A stretch of 64,000 nucleotides of DNA. Source: Drosophila persimilis. Its lineage: Eukaryota; Arthropoda; Insecta; Diptera; Drosophilidae. Each line of letters starts with the position of its first letter. The stretch's first letter is position 1. The notes under the pieces were generated by a model. That model was not told the origin of the DNA. It did no database searches and saw only the letters and a list, made by a program, of their open reading frames with translations. Location: assembly GCF_003286085.1 (NCBI RefSeq), contig NW_020825298.1, positions 5,084,001-5,148,000 on the forward strand. The letters run 5' to 3'. The position numbers and the translations under genes were made by a program. Positions 46,202 through 58,120 of the stretch are shown here, one piece after another.

Positions 46202-49200
46202 ACTCTTGTATCTGCTATTTGCCCTGGGCCCTGGCTCACTCCAGTCTCTGACTTGTCCCATTCGAAGGCTCTACCTCTGGGCCTCTCACCAGCCCCCCGA
46301 CCCGCCTTCTATGTAGTTTTGTTTGTTTGCTGTTCCAAAGTTTGTCAGCTTGATGTTTAATTGTTATTCTGTGTCTCTCGATGTCTATCTGGGTGTGCGT
46401 GTGGACCAACTTAAGTATGTCTGATTTCATTTGTAAGTTCCTCCACCGAAACTTGTCGTCTGTCTGAAGGGCATAACTTTGGCTGCGACTCAGATTGAGT
46501 CCCCCCCTTCAAGGGGCTTAAAGACGCTTCTGGGTTTCATTTTCGAAAATTACTTCAATGGAAATTCAACTGTTTTTCAAATACTCCAGTGAGCGGGGGG
46601 GAGAGCGATGGTGGGGTATTTGTATAGCGCTATCGAGCGCCATTCGCACACCGCCACCTTAAATAAGGCTGAGAGATCAGATTCATTCATTTCTGTTTTC
46701 AAAATACTCCCCAATTCCTAACTTATGATAATAATTCCCTAAAAATCAATATACTCAATATATCAGCATTCAAATATTCTGCTTTTCTCCAAAAATAATT
46801 ATCCTTTCACAGCCTTGAAGCCTTTCTAATATGCTAATGGCTTTGCCCAAAACACCAGGTTGTTCTTAGAAGCTCTATTAAAATGTTAATACATATTCCT
46901 TGAAATTGTAAGGTATTCAGGGACTCTGAAAGTTCAATTGGAATTATTCCAAAATTAATAAGCAACATTCTATTTTACGGGCCAGAGGCTTCAAGTAATA
47001 ATATTCGTAGAAATTGTTCCAAAAGTATAATATTGTGCGACTAAAATAAAGAGCTATTTGCCCATTTATACATTTCACAAAATTATCCCGAATTCCTTTT
47101 AATACTGCTGAAAAAATGCTCTTGAATTTGCTTCTATTCTTTTAAAATTATTTTTTTTAGGCGTTAGACTTAAGGGTTTTCTAAATGAAAATTAGTGTAT
47201 AAATTTGTTGAGTTCGGGTTATTCAAAAAATATTAAAATATAATATGATAGATAGTAGTAGATAGTATTACAATACTTTGAAGTACTACTACAATAATAC
47301 CCCGTACAAACGGTTATTAAAAATATGTTTCTAGACTCCTGAAATTCTTCTTAAATTTGTATATATTTTGCATATATTTTAAGTTACAAATTCCAAGGCT
47401 TTTCATCATTTGGGTCCTTAAATGTTTGTTCAAGTAATTGATTCTTTGATTTATGTTTTCTCTAAACAAATGCTAAACTCTTTGGGTGTTTAAAAGCATC
47501 CACAAATACGTATTAAAATATGTTTAAATATTTATAAAAAATATACATCCACATGTCCAGAAACAAAACCAATTGGCGTTTATCCAGTATTGAAAAGTTT
47601 CTCTAAAAATAATGCTAAATATTTCGGGGGACGCAACAAAACGAAATCTATGTACAACTCTAGCTGTATCTGTATCTCTTTGTGTCTGTATCTTCCTGTT
47701 GGTGTATCTGTGTTTAGTCATCTACATTCTGCTGCTCACTTATTTCTGCCGGCGAGAGCGTTTCATATTAATTCCTGTTTATGTGTGGGTGAGTGCTTAA
47801 CTAGCAGCAGGCGCCCCCCGCCCCCCCTCCCCACAGAACAACAATCAGCCACACACACACACATATGTACAATGGCGCACAGATACAGCTGCAGATACAG
47901 ATACAGTGGCACACTGAAATGTAGCTGTATCCACTTGCGAGCGATTTGAAAGCGTTATTTATTTGTGGCACAAGCGACCATATTTCAAATGCACACCGCA
48001 CCGCCGCCACCAACCGTCACCGTCACCGTCACCGGCTCTGGCACCGGCAATGGCACCGGCTCTGGCACCACCATATAGCCATCGCCATAGCCATCGCCAA
48101 GTTGAAAAGTCGACAAAAATACGACCAGACATTGGTACAGACAAGCATACTATAGAAAGCGGAAAATTTCATCCGACCCAGCCCCGAGACCGAGTTGGAC
48201 GAACTATGGATGCGCTGAATTGGCCAGCACTTGAAAATCGAAATTCCAAAATGGACCTAAATATAGTTTTAGATTTAATGGCTGGCCGATCCAAGTTGAA
48301 ACTTGATTGAATCTGCGAGTACTTCATTGGGTATTTAGATATTATTGTCTTAAATTATAATGGATACAATGAAGGCATATCTGCAGGGGCTTCCAGTGGC
48401 CATGTAGAAGTACTCTCAATTTTAGAAAGCCCTCCTCCCCATCCTCCCCCTCCTCCCCCTTAACCCTTCCACTGCGCTACATTACCCATCCGCCACACAA
48501 CTTTTTCGCACTCGTTTGCTGTTTGTTGCTTTGCAATTGTTGTATTTGGTTTCTCTTCTTTTTTTTTTGGTTTTTTTGTTTTTGTTTTTACAACTTAACG
48601 TGTCGCACAAAGGTGCACTGACGGCGTGGGTATGTGTATGTGTGGGTATCTGTGTGTGGCTCATATCACACGCTTGCAAGGCTGCTGCTAGCTCTTGATA
48701 TTTGGCTCAGACCCGAAGTCCCCGGAGGGCAGTGCTGCCCTTTTTGAATACCCTTCAATGAGGGTGCAATGATTTTGAGCAGAATCATATATATATTCTC
48801 CATCAGCATCCAGAGACACTCGTTATGGCTCCTTCCTTCTTTCTACAAGGCTTTATAAGGCTACTGTTTCGGTTCCAAAGACATCTGGCCCCTATTGCAT
48901 GTTGGTCTTGGTCTCACATGAATTCCCTGACATCTGCTAGGGTATCTCCAGCGTCGGCTACGACCATAACCTTTAGGTACGGGCTCCTCTTGTTGTTGCA
49001 CTAAATTTATGCGCTTTCATTTTATGAAAAACTTTTGCAATAATTTCTCAAAACGTTTTTGTGGTGAATTGAAATGCGAGAAAAACATTTTGCGGATGGC
49101 GACTAAAAACTTGAGAAAAACCTTGCACCCCACACACACACAGCCATACAGCCACCCCCTCCCCCCCACACACACACACATGTGAGCCAAAAACAAATAC

Positions 49201-51632
49201 TTTTGCAGGCAGCAGCCATTTCTTATATAAAAGAAAGTTTTTTTTGTTGTTGTTTCTTTTAGTGCATTCGACCACGCCCAGCGCTAAACGCCTCCGACCG
49301 AAATGACGTTTACTACGCCTGCCAGCGGCAAAGTTTTCGCATCTTTTCCTGCTGCTGCTGCTGTTCCAGGTCGTGGTTCGTGGGGGGGCGGGCGGGTAGT
49401 AGGGGGGCGGGGGAGGGGGGGTTTGCTTCTTGGCCAAAACTTTAATGAAAAGTTTTGTTAAAAAGTTTTGCGCGCTGGAAATTTCAACGCTTCAATGAAG
49501 GCAAAGTCTGGCTAGGGAGCGGGGCCTGACATTAGATTGTTTTTTGGCCGCTGCGGCTCCATTGCCAAAAGTCAGTGGCACAACACACCGCCACACCAGC
49601 AGCACACCACCAAAACACCACCAAAACCCCAATTCCACCAGAAAGAAAGGGCATTACTAACGGCCAAGGGAGAGCAAGTCTAAGGTTCAATGGTCGACTT
49701 TCCGATACCCTCGACAGGGGAACAAACCAAAAAGCCTCTTGACTAATACATAGAACATTTGGTCTAAGGTTCAAGCAGAGTTCCATCTCTTTGAAACTAC
49801 AAATATTAAGGAAATGGGGATCTTAGTAAAAGAATTTGCACTGAGGACCTGCTATTCAGGGAAGATCACTGCCTTTAAGCGCGAAGTTCTCTCCATTTTT
49901 AAGCCTTTACAGATCTTCAATCAAACCAACTCCCACCTGAGATCCCGACTAGAATTCCCTTTGGAAAAGTTCCCTTATTTTCCATAAACTTACCCCAAAT
50001 ACCATATACCCCTGGACTCCCATGAATACCCTCTAGAAAGACAACCAGAAACCGTATCAATTTTGTTATTGCAGTTGCCGTTGCTCGCTCCTCCTGCACT
50101 TTGAAATTATTTACCTGAATAAACATTTGGTATTTTAATTACGCATCTCTGGTGGCGTCTCCGTGGATGGCGGATCAGTGGTTGGGCGGTGGGTGGTGGG
50201 TGGTGGGTGTGGGGCGCCCTGCCACATAATTGAATTAACACACAATTTACGCTACATTGCGCAAACTTCCTCTGTCAGGCAACGCTTCCTCGTCCTTCGT
50301 CCTTCGTCCTTTCTTCTTTATGTGCTCTTGGGTCTAGGTGTGGGCTATGATTTGTTTTAGAATCCTCTCGCTCTTTACGTGCGATTTGCTTTTGCTTTTT
50401 GAACTTTTGCAAATCTTGAAAAAAACTTGCAAGACATATCTATAAAGTTATCTTTTAATGGTTTTATTGAAAGCTAATTGGAACAAGTGAAGCGTTGTGT
50501 AGTTTTGAGAGTTTCCAAGGAGTTGCTTCAGCGGAAATCTCGTCCGCCTGCAGGTGGGACATCGAGGGGGGACTGTGAGCACAGGGGAGACCAGAATCTG
50601 CCCGATTTTCAAGCTAAAACAAGCAACGAGGTTGTTTAATCAACTTTCAAAGAAATAAAAACACTAGTAAGCATAATTTGGAGTTTCTAATTCGTTAATT
50701 GGTGTTGCACATCACATGAGAGTCAAGGGGCAGGACCGAGCGGGGCGTCAGAGACAGTCAAATGACTTCAACACATGGCTTCGAGGCAGCGGAGGCTTCG
50801 AGGGTCTCAGGAATTTATGTTCATGGGTCAACAGATTGAAAATTGATATTGCTGGTGCTGCCGTTCTGCTGCTGCCTCCCTGTGTAGTTGTTTCTGCATT
50901 TACTTGTGCCTGATTTACGATTTGTATCTGCAAAGTTTTGCCTTTCGTTTCGTTATATTTTCCACTTCTTTTTGTGTGTGTTTTTTCCTTTGTTTTTGGT
51001 GAAATGGCTCGTAAATACATCGAAAACGCCGCCACTCGAGTTCATTCATACCCCGAGACCAGGCCAGGCCAGGCCAGACACAGCACAATAATGCCATACC
51101 ATCCCAGAGATGGTGAGTGGAGGGGGAGTGGGGGGGGAGGGGGAGGGGGAGGGGGTACATGTGTAGGCATGTTGTACATGTGTCTGCTTGCCAGGCTTGA
51201 CTTCCACGTAATTACGAAATGCCAGCCAAAAGACGACAGAGACGACTCACATGTGGCTCATCCTTGGGTCCTAGAGTAGGTAGACTGGACCCAGACGCAG
51301 CCACAGACGCAGACACAGACCCGATCCTGTCCAGGGGTGCTCCCTTTGAGGAGTGTCCTACACATGTAAGTCGTTACAATGTCCAGAAAGGGATGCTCCT
51401 CCCTCTCCATCGCTCGAGTTTAAGTTTTTTGGCTTTCTATAATCAGATTTATTTTGAAGATTTCCAATTCAAATTTCCCAATCTTAAAGCTGAAAGCCCT
51501 CTTAGCATCGTAAATTCCCCGAAATCGTTTGTCACGTTTCGCACATAAAAGGATTTCAATTTTCCAATGTGACAAAAAGGCATTTGCATACGGAAGCAAG
51601 CGTACCGAATAAAATCAAATTTTATGTACGCT

Positions 51633-51655
51633 CCCCCCCCCCCCCCCCCCCCCCC
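51633..51655. repeat. Poly(C) tract, 23 nt
   Basis: Uninterrupted run of 23 C, followed by ACCACCC and an A run. Confidence 0.85.
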
Positions 51656-53268
51656 ACCACCCTACCAAAAAAAAAAGAGAAAAGAAGGATGGCAGGAGCT
51701 GAAGATTCAGCCAGCTGTCATTTTGGTTTTGGGCTTTTGTTTTTAGCTTTTTATTAACCATAAAATAAATTAAATCAAATTCGGGAATTTAATTGCCATC
51801 GTAAAAGGAAAGACCTTTGAAAGGAGACGGAGAGGCGAAACTTTTCCGGGGAAAAGCGATACATAGATGAAAAGAGATTTTTCCCAATTAAATGGAGAGA
51901 TGAATACAGATAGATCCTTGTCACCTTTGTCTTCCCAGAGCCTTGATAGTCTCTACTTTTGTGGCTTTTAATTTGTTTGGCCAACATTTTGATTCTCTGT
52001 CTATTTATGGGGATTTATTGCCGTTTATTTTATAACCATCGACTGTCAAGTGCATTTCTATGTATCCGTGTGTGTCTAAGGTTTTTCTTCGATCATAAAA
52101 TGTTTCGACTTGTATGCGTTTTTATGGTCTATTCTTTGGGGGCCAAAATGTAGCCTGTATCTGTGTCTTCCTTCTGTCGATTGTCGTGTGTGTGTGTGTG
52201 TTTGTGTGCGTGTACTTCTTAACAAGATTTATTTGTAGACAACAGTTGGTGGCTATGTTTTTATGGCACAACAGCCAGAGAAATTCATCAGCAAAACGAC
52301 AGTCTCTTCGCTCTCTTGCCTTGGGAGCTGTGTCGGGCTGTGCCCAAAAATACATCTCACAGACGCCCAAAGCTGAGGCCGAATGCTTACATACTCTACA
52401 GTTTATTTGTGCATAAAAGGAGCATCTGTAGGGAGTACCCTCTCGAGGAGAGTGTACAGCATCTACAAGAATCAGCATCAAGAACAAAAAAACAAAAAAA
52501 AGTACGAGAATCGCAGAAGGAAAAAAATTAAATTGCATTTGTGTGTTGCCACACGAGGGGCCACGCCTCTCCCCCACCCCCCCCCCCCCACCCACTCTCT
52601 TGTGCAGCCAGGGATGTATCTATTGGATGCATCTATTATGCGTGTGCATCCTTGTGTTAGTTAAGCCCTACATTTGCACATTAAGAGGCGAACTGTGTTC
52701 GAGCGTTTTCTGCATTTTGTGTATGTAAAAGTTCCCTAAGCCCTTAAAAGGTCTGCTCAAGAAAGCTGAAATATATTTCAATATAGCCTTCAGGGGAAAG
52801 TCAGAGCTGGCTCTAGATTTTTGGTTATAGAGATTCTCTATAAATACTACGGAAAAGACTTTGTGTTACATCAGACTCATTTTCCTCATTACATGCCCCC
52901 TCGTTCTATATTGCTTTAATTCCTGGTGAAATCGATCTCAGATGATGCCCAAATGTATTTTCTCCCCTCGAAACCATTAACAATGTTCTTTCGAACGATG
53001 CCTCGATGGAGCCCTGCCAAAAAGTGTGCACATAAAAAGTAATTAAGCAATTTTAACTCGTTTTGACATTTCCAAAAATATGTCAACGAGTTTGAGAGTG
53101 TGCGAAAAGTGTAAAACCAAAAAGAAAAAAGCAGCCAAAGAAATGGCAAACCGATGCCGATGGCGATGGCATTTGCCTGGTTTCTAGCCGGGACCTCTTC
53201 GGCCCCAAAAATATATAAAATCTGTTGCCAGAAAGCCGAAGATGTTGCCACTTCGTAAATGTGCTAGA

Positions 53269-53270
<2 letters not shown>

Positions 53271-53305
<35 letters not shown>
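53271..53305. repeat. (GT)17 microsatellite
   Basis: Perfect GT dinucleotide repeat of 35 nt. Similar shorter GT/CA tracts are scattered across 28-62 kb. Confidence 0.95.
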
Positions 53306-53308
<3 letters not shown>

Positions 53309-55857
53309 TTGGATGTTATTTCTGTGCCGATGGCAACGGGAGATGCCGGTGGAGAGCCCATCTAGCCAACAGTTCGACGATCGGGCGGCCTTCCGTGTGC
53401 CGTGCCGTGCCATATAGCCAGTTCTAAGTATAGACAGGGCCAATGCGCCTGCGCCGTGGATCGGCCAGATCGGCAGCATCGGGGCAAGTATTTTGGGCAG
53501 CAAATATGCCGATCTCTAGCTATGTACCGACATATATGCCCAGCCATATACACCAGCCCATACGAACGTACATACATATATGTACAACGGCAAGACAAGA
53601 AGACGAGACAAAGCTATAAATATGTACATAATACTCTTACATATACGAAATGATAGTTGCTCGGAGGCGATCCCGAGGCGCAAGTTCTCAATCCGATCCG
53701 ATCCGATCTCCAATACAGCCAACAAAAAGTCTGTACAGAAATAAAAATAAAAAATAAAGAAATATATTAAGAGGAGGAGGAAGAAAAACGAAGCGTCGGC
53801 GGGCTGCTCGCAGCGCCAAGAATTAATTTGAGAATATTTTTTGCATCCTTTAGTGCATTACCGATTCTGTTGTCGACCCGTTCAGATCGGCACTTGTCCG
53901 GCCCATTCCTGCCGAAAATCATTTCACAAAAATTAAACACGCGGTGTGCTACCCAAAAAAAAAAAAAGGAAAAACTCCTGGAATTTTACCAAAAAAAAAA
54001 AAAACTAAAAATCGCTTGAAAAAATTCCATACAAATTTTGTGCTGTGAATCCTGTCCAAAATATTTAACTATCAAAAAAACAAGAAATATAAAAAGAAGA
54101 AACGAAATCTAGTAGTTTCTTTGAGTTGGTGTGAACTTTGCAGGGCAGGCTGACGGCTTTTGCTATTTATGGAGAACATCGACAAAAAGCTATAAATACC
54201 ATCCACCCATTCGATGCGAACCGAACAGAAGATTCAGCATCGCTCCCCGGCCATCGAGTGAGTGTGTGTGTGCGTGTGAGTATCGGTGTGAGTGGGCTTG
54301 GCGGGCGATGAATAATACTCACTTGCTCATCGTTATTTTCGTGTGGCGGTTATATCTTTACAATACATACGCCTCTCCATGTATATATATATTTACATAA
54401 GTATGTAATACATATGTACATACATATGCATGTGTGTATGTGTGTGTGTATGTGGCGGCAGAGTCATCTGACGAGTGAAAGTTTCTTTCATATTTTTTCT
54501 TGTTCTGTCATAATTTCAAGCTCTTAAGATTTAATCGGAACAGCAGACTATATTTTTAGATGTTTCATAACTTGGGTATTGAGAAAATAATAAGGAATAT
54601 TATAGGTGGTTTTTTCTTGAGTTATATAAGAAGCGGAAAACATTTCAGTTCACACTAAAAAACTAAAGGAAATTAATAAATTTTTCATTTTAATTTTTCG
54701 TAAAAATTTTTGATAATTTTACTTCAGATTTTAGCATGCAAATTTCGTTTATGATCGAATAAGAATGAGAGGACTTCCGGCCATAAATCGTTTTTCGTTG
54801 CATTAAAAGATATGAAGATTGAACCAATAGGGAGATCAATTTGAAGGATAATATCACAAATTCTAGTAGAAATAATTGAAGAAAATATATTGTATTTTAT
54901 TGAAAGTCCTTGTGTGATTTAGGCAGTCATTGCTTTTTCACATTATCCATTGAAGGAGGTAATTTTTCCACAATTTTGTTAGCCAGAAATACTAGTATTT
55001 CTGGTGCCTTCCAGACCTTTTTCAGGGCATCAACATTAACGATCGCACCAACAGCTCGTTAATTAATTTCAATTAAAGTATGTAACATTAATGGTTATAA
55101 TAGCATTTAAATAATTAGTTACACGACCCGGGCAGAGCAGCACATGCGCCTCGAACCCATCGAACCCATCGAAGCCATCGAAAAAGTATTATAATTTAAT
55201 GAAAGTGCACAAAAATGTGCGACCAGTGCATTAAAATCGAGCATTAAATGCAGCAAATGGCTAATTAAAATTCACGATTGCGGAGGCCATTCGGCCATTC
55301 GGCCTGACACGCTGACAATTTTCATTACAATTCGATTAAGTTTCCCGGCCGCGAACTGTTAATGCTAATTGCAGCAGATATTCCAGCCGATGCTCGTTTA
55401 AATAATGCGCCTTTTTATTTGAGCCCCTGCCCACAATCCGCTGGGTCTAATGGGTCAAAAGAACTTCAAAAAACAGAGAGAGAAAATATCGTTCAATCTG
55501 TTTGCCTCAAAGCGCATTAGATATGATAGACCTTTGGCAAATGTTTGTTGTAAAAACACACACTGCCAGCCACATGGACATGGACTCGTCTCTGGTACAC
55601 TTAAGGCGGCCTGGGAAACGCCTGCAAGCTGCAGATTGCTTCCATGTGCCACCGCATCCTGCCCCTCGGCTTGGTTCAGCGCCGCGTGGGTATTGCCAGC
55701 AGTTGTTGTTGCTTCAAGTAGGTAAAAAGAGGGAGAGGGAGGGTGAGAGAAGAACAGTACTTGGAACATATGTGCGCCCCTAGCTCCGGGCTTGACCTGA
55801 CCCCGGGTCGACGGCGCTGCCTTCATGTGTGGGTCTCCCGATTTAATTTTAGGCACC

Positions 55858-55910
55858 TATATAAACGCATGTTTACACTGCGCCAAGAACACAGTCGCCG
55901 TCATCAGTTC
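55858..55910 (+). promoter_or_regulatory. TATA/initiator promoter candidate for pri-mir-1
   Basis: TATATAAA at 55858-55865 is followed 35 bp later by an initiator-like ACACAGTC (A at 55893) and by TCATCAGTTC at 55901-55910. Downstream sequence is GC-balanced with a UTR-like character up to about 56200. It lies 1.2 kb upstream of the mir-1 hairpin on the same strand, with no other gene between. Assignment to pri-mir-1 is inference from position. Confidence 0.45.
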
Positions 55911-57072
55911 GCGCCGTCAACTTCTTCGATCAGTAGTTCTGAAGTTCTCTCCGCGGTTCTCTCGATTGTGTATCGAACTGTTTACGGGTTGTGTCTCTCT
56001 CTCCCGGCCTTCTTGAGAGTATTTCCTTTGACTCCTCTGCGGGTCTCCAAATCGAAATTGCATTTGCAAGCGCGGATTTTCGTGTGGCGTGTGGAGTGTG
56101 ACCAAACCAAAGCAACAAAAAACTGAAGAAAAAAATCGTTTAAGCGCCAAAGCCAAAGGAACACACAAACATTGAGGCAGGGGACCATCAAGGATGGGGG
56201 GGGGGCTAGGGGCAGGCCGGGCAGGATGGTGGAGCTGTCCCAAGCCGGCCATGTGGCGCAAAATATGCGCATAAAAAAAGTCAAACAAAAAAGGCGCAAT
56301 TTTATTACGGCCACACGAAAAACAACAACAAAACACAACAAAAATACAAAAAACACACATACACACACACAAAAATACTGGAAAAAAAAAATCAAAAGCA
56401 GCAAAAAGTTTATGAATTTTTTGTGCAGGCGTGTGAAAGATGCAAAACAAAAGTTAAAAAAAAAAGCGAAACAGATACCACGGATACGGAAAGTACGAGT
56501 TGTATCTGAGGGTGGACTCTGTGTGGGAGACTGGAGACTGGGGCCCCAGTCACATATAAACACACTTCAGTGCGCTTAAAAATTGCTTTATTGCAGTTGG
56601 ACTATAAAATCGCACGGCAGCAGGCAGGCAGCGCAAAAAATGAAAAGTACGGGGGGAATAAAAATGAAAACTCTTCAACGAAAAACAGGAAAAATTTGCA
56701 TGCCACAAAAATAAGCATAAGGATTTGCTTCTCACAAAGTAACAACACAGGAGAAAGGAAATGGAAACCCCACAGGGACGGGCCAGAGAAATGGTAGACA
56801 AAAAGTGGTAACAGAACGGAAGAGAGAGAATGCAGCCACAAAAGAGTGTGCCCAATGGTTTTGCAGTTGGTAAGTCGTTTTGCCGGTTTTTGTGGCCAGC
56901 AATTACCTTCAGTCGTTGTCATTACTGGCAATTGCTTTATGGTTTTGCTCGTTCCCGAAAAAAACATCAAAACATCAAAACATCAGCGGGTAAGTAAAGC
57001 CATTCAGATAAAGTGAGTGAGTGAGTCCCCACCCAGGAGAGGGCTAATAAAAGTCAAAGACGGAATCAGAAG

Positions 57073-57163
57073 GCCTTTGAGAGTTCCATGCTTCCTTGCA
57101 TTCAATAGTATAACATAAAGCATATGGAATGTAAAGAAGTATGGAGCGAAATCTGGCAAGACA
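57073..57163 (+). ncRNA. mir-1: microRNA gene mir-1
   Basis: The 22-nt mature miR-1-3p occupies 57125-57146 with the invariant seed GGAATGT (57126-57132) and, as I recall it, no mismatch to the animal-wide sequence. The star arm (miR-1-5p) is 57086-57107. The two arms pair through a stem interrupted by small bulges; the ~17-nt loop (57108-57124) differs from the D. melanogaster loop as I remember it. miR-1 is expressed in muscle under Twist/MEF2/SRF control and regulates muscle growth and cardiac differentiation. No second microRNA hairpin was recognised nearby; mir-133, its partner in many animals, is not in this window. Confidence 0.97.
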
Positions 57164-57512
57164 TCGCCTACAGTGAAGTGGAAAAACTGAGTGAAAACAT
57201 AGCCTTAAAACACACACTAAACATGCCATTCTAATCCCACTTAATGCCGCCCCAAAAACATCTGTGTTAATATCTGTGAAACATAAAACCACCAAAATAA
57301 AATAATGCAAATATAAACAAGAAGTAAACGCTGGTTTGTGGTGTCGAAACACTAGATACCCTACAGGGTTAAGGGTTTCCAAGGTATAGTTATATGATAT
57401 GGGCTTATGATCTTGTCCTTCCCCCAAACTTGAGTGCTCGAATCGAGGGGTTTTACGCCAAAATATGAAACACAATTCAAATACTTTGCTGCTCGTTCGG
57501 CAGTGAGTCATG

Positions 57513-57522
57513 TTAAAAATAG
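57513..57522 (+). promoter_or_regulatory. MEF2-consensus site near mir-1
   Basis: TTAAAAATAG matches YTAWWWWTAR exactly, 366 bp downstream of mature miR-1. MEF2 is a known activator of mir-1. A 10-bp match occurs by chance often in AT-rich DNA, so this is suggestive only. Confidence 0.3.
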
Positions 57523-58084
57523 CCAGCAAACATTTCAAATATTTCTGTAAAATATTCTCCTATATATATGGATTTTTCGAGCACACAAACACACACACAC
57601 ACACACGCAATGGTATCACATTTCACTGTGTGTGTGTGTGTGGGTCCATTCGGATCGTATCGGATCGGTTAAAAATAAATTCGTGTCCGACGCACATATG
57701 GGATAAAATGTTGTTGTTTAGTTAAACGGCGGCTATATGTAATACATAGACCGCGAGTGAGGGTGCGGGGGCGGGTGTGGGGGGCGGGTCTTAGCCCCCG
57801 GCTAGAGCCAGTTTGAATTGCAGTTAAGCACCGGGCTGCACGGTAAGCCCTCCCGGAACATGTGCGCCAAAGTGGATTTACCAACTTGAAATTATCGCCG
57901 TGCTGGCCCGGCCCCAGCCCCTGCCCCTGCCCCAGCCCCAGTCCCTGCCCCCGCACGGTGGTAGCATGTGGCGCCATCCAGCGGTGGATGGCTGCATCGG
58001 TGGCTATAACTTAATGCAATTAATATGCAAAATCGTGACACACCGAGCCCCACTCCAGTGCTCCACCTACGACCATTCCTTTGC

Positions 58085-58120
58085 CGACGATGACGACGAC
58101 GACGACGACGATGACGACGT
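58085..58120. repeat. GAC/GAT trinucleotide repeat
   Basis: GACGATGACGACGAC... with about 12 triplets. The frame encodes an Asp run in a short plus-strand open frame judged spurious. Confidence 0.9.

Larger units (their letters stand above)
44624..55857. other. Large non-coding region upstream of mir-1
   Basis: Eleven kilobases without a supported exon, apart from the doubtful 266-codon frame at 45401. It contains many GA, CT, GT and poly(C) tracts, a GTCACC/GGCACC repeat (48016-48070) and TATAAATA boxes at 53615 and 54191, the latter followed 70 bp later by a GTGAGT donor. This may be upstream exons or enhancers of the mir-1 transcript. Confidence 0.45.
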
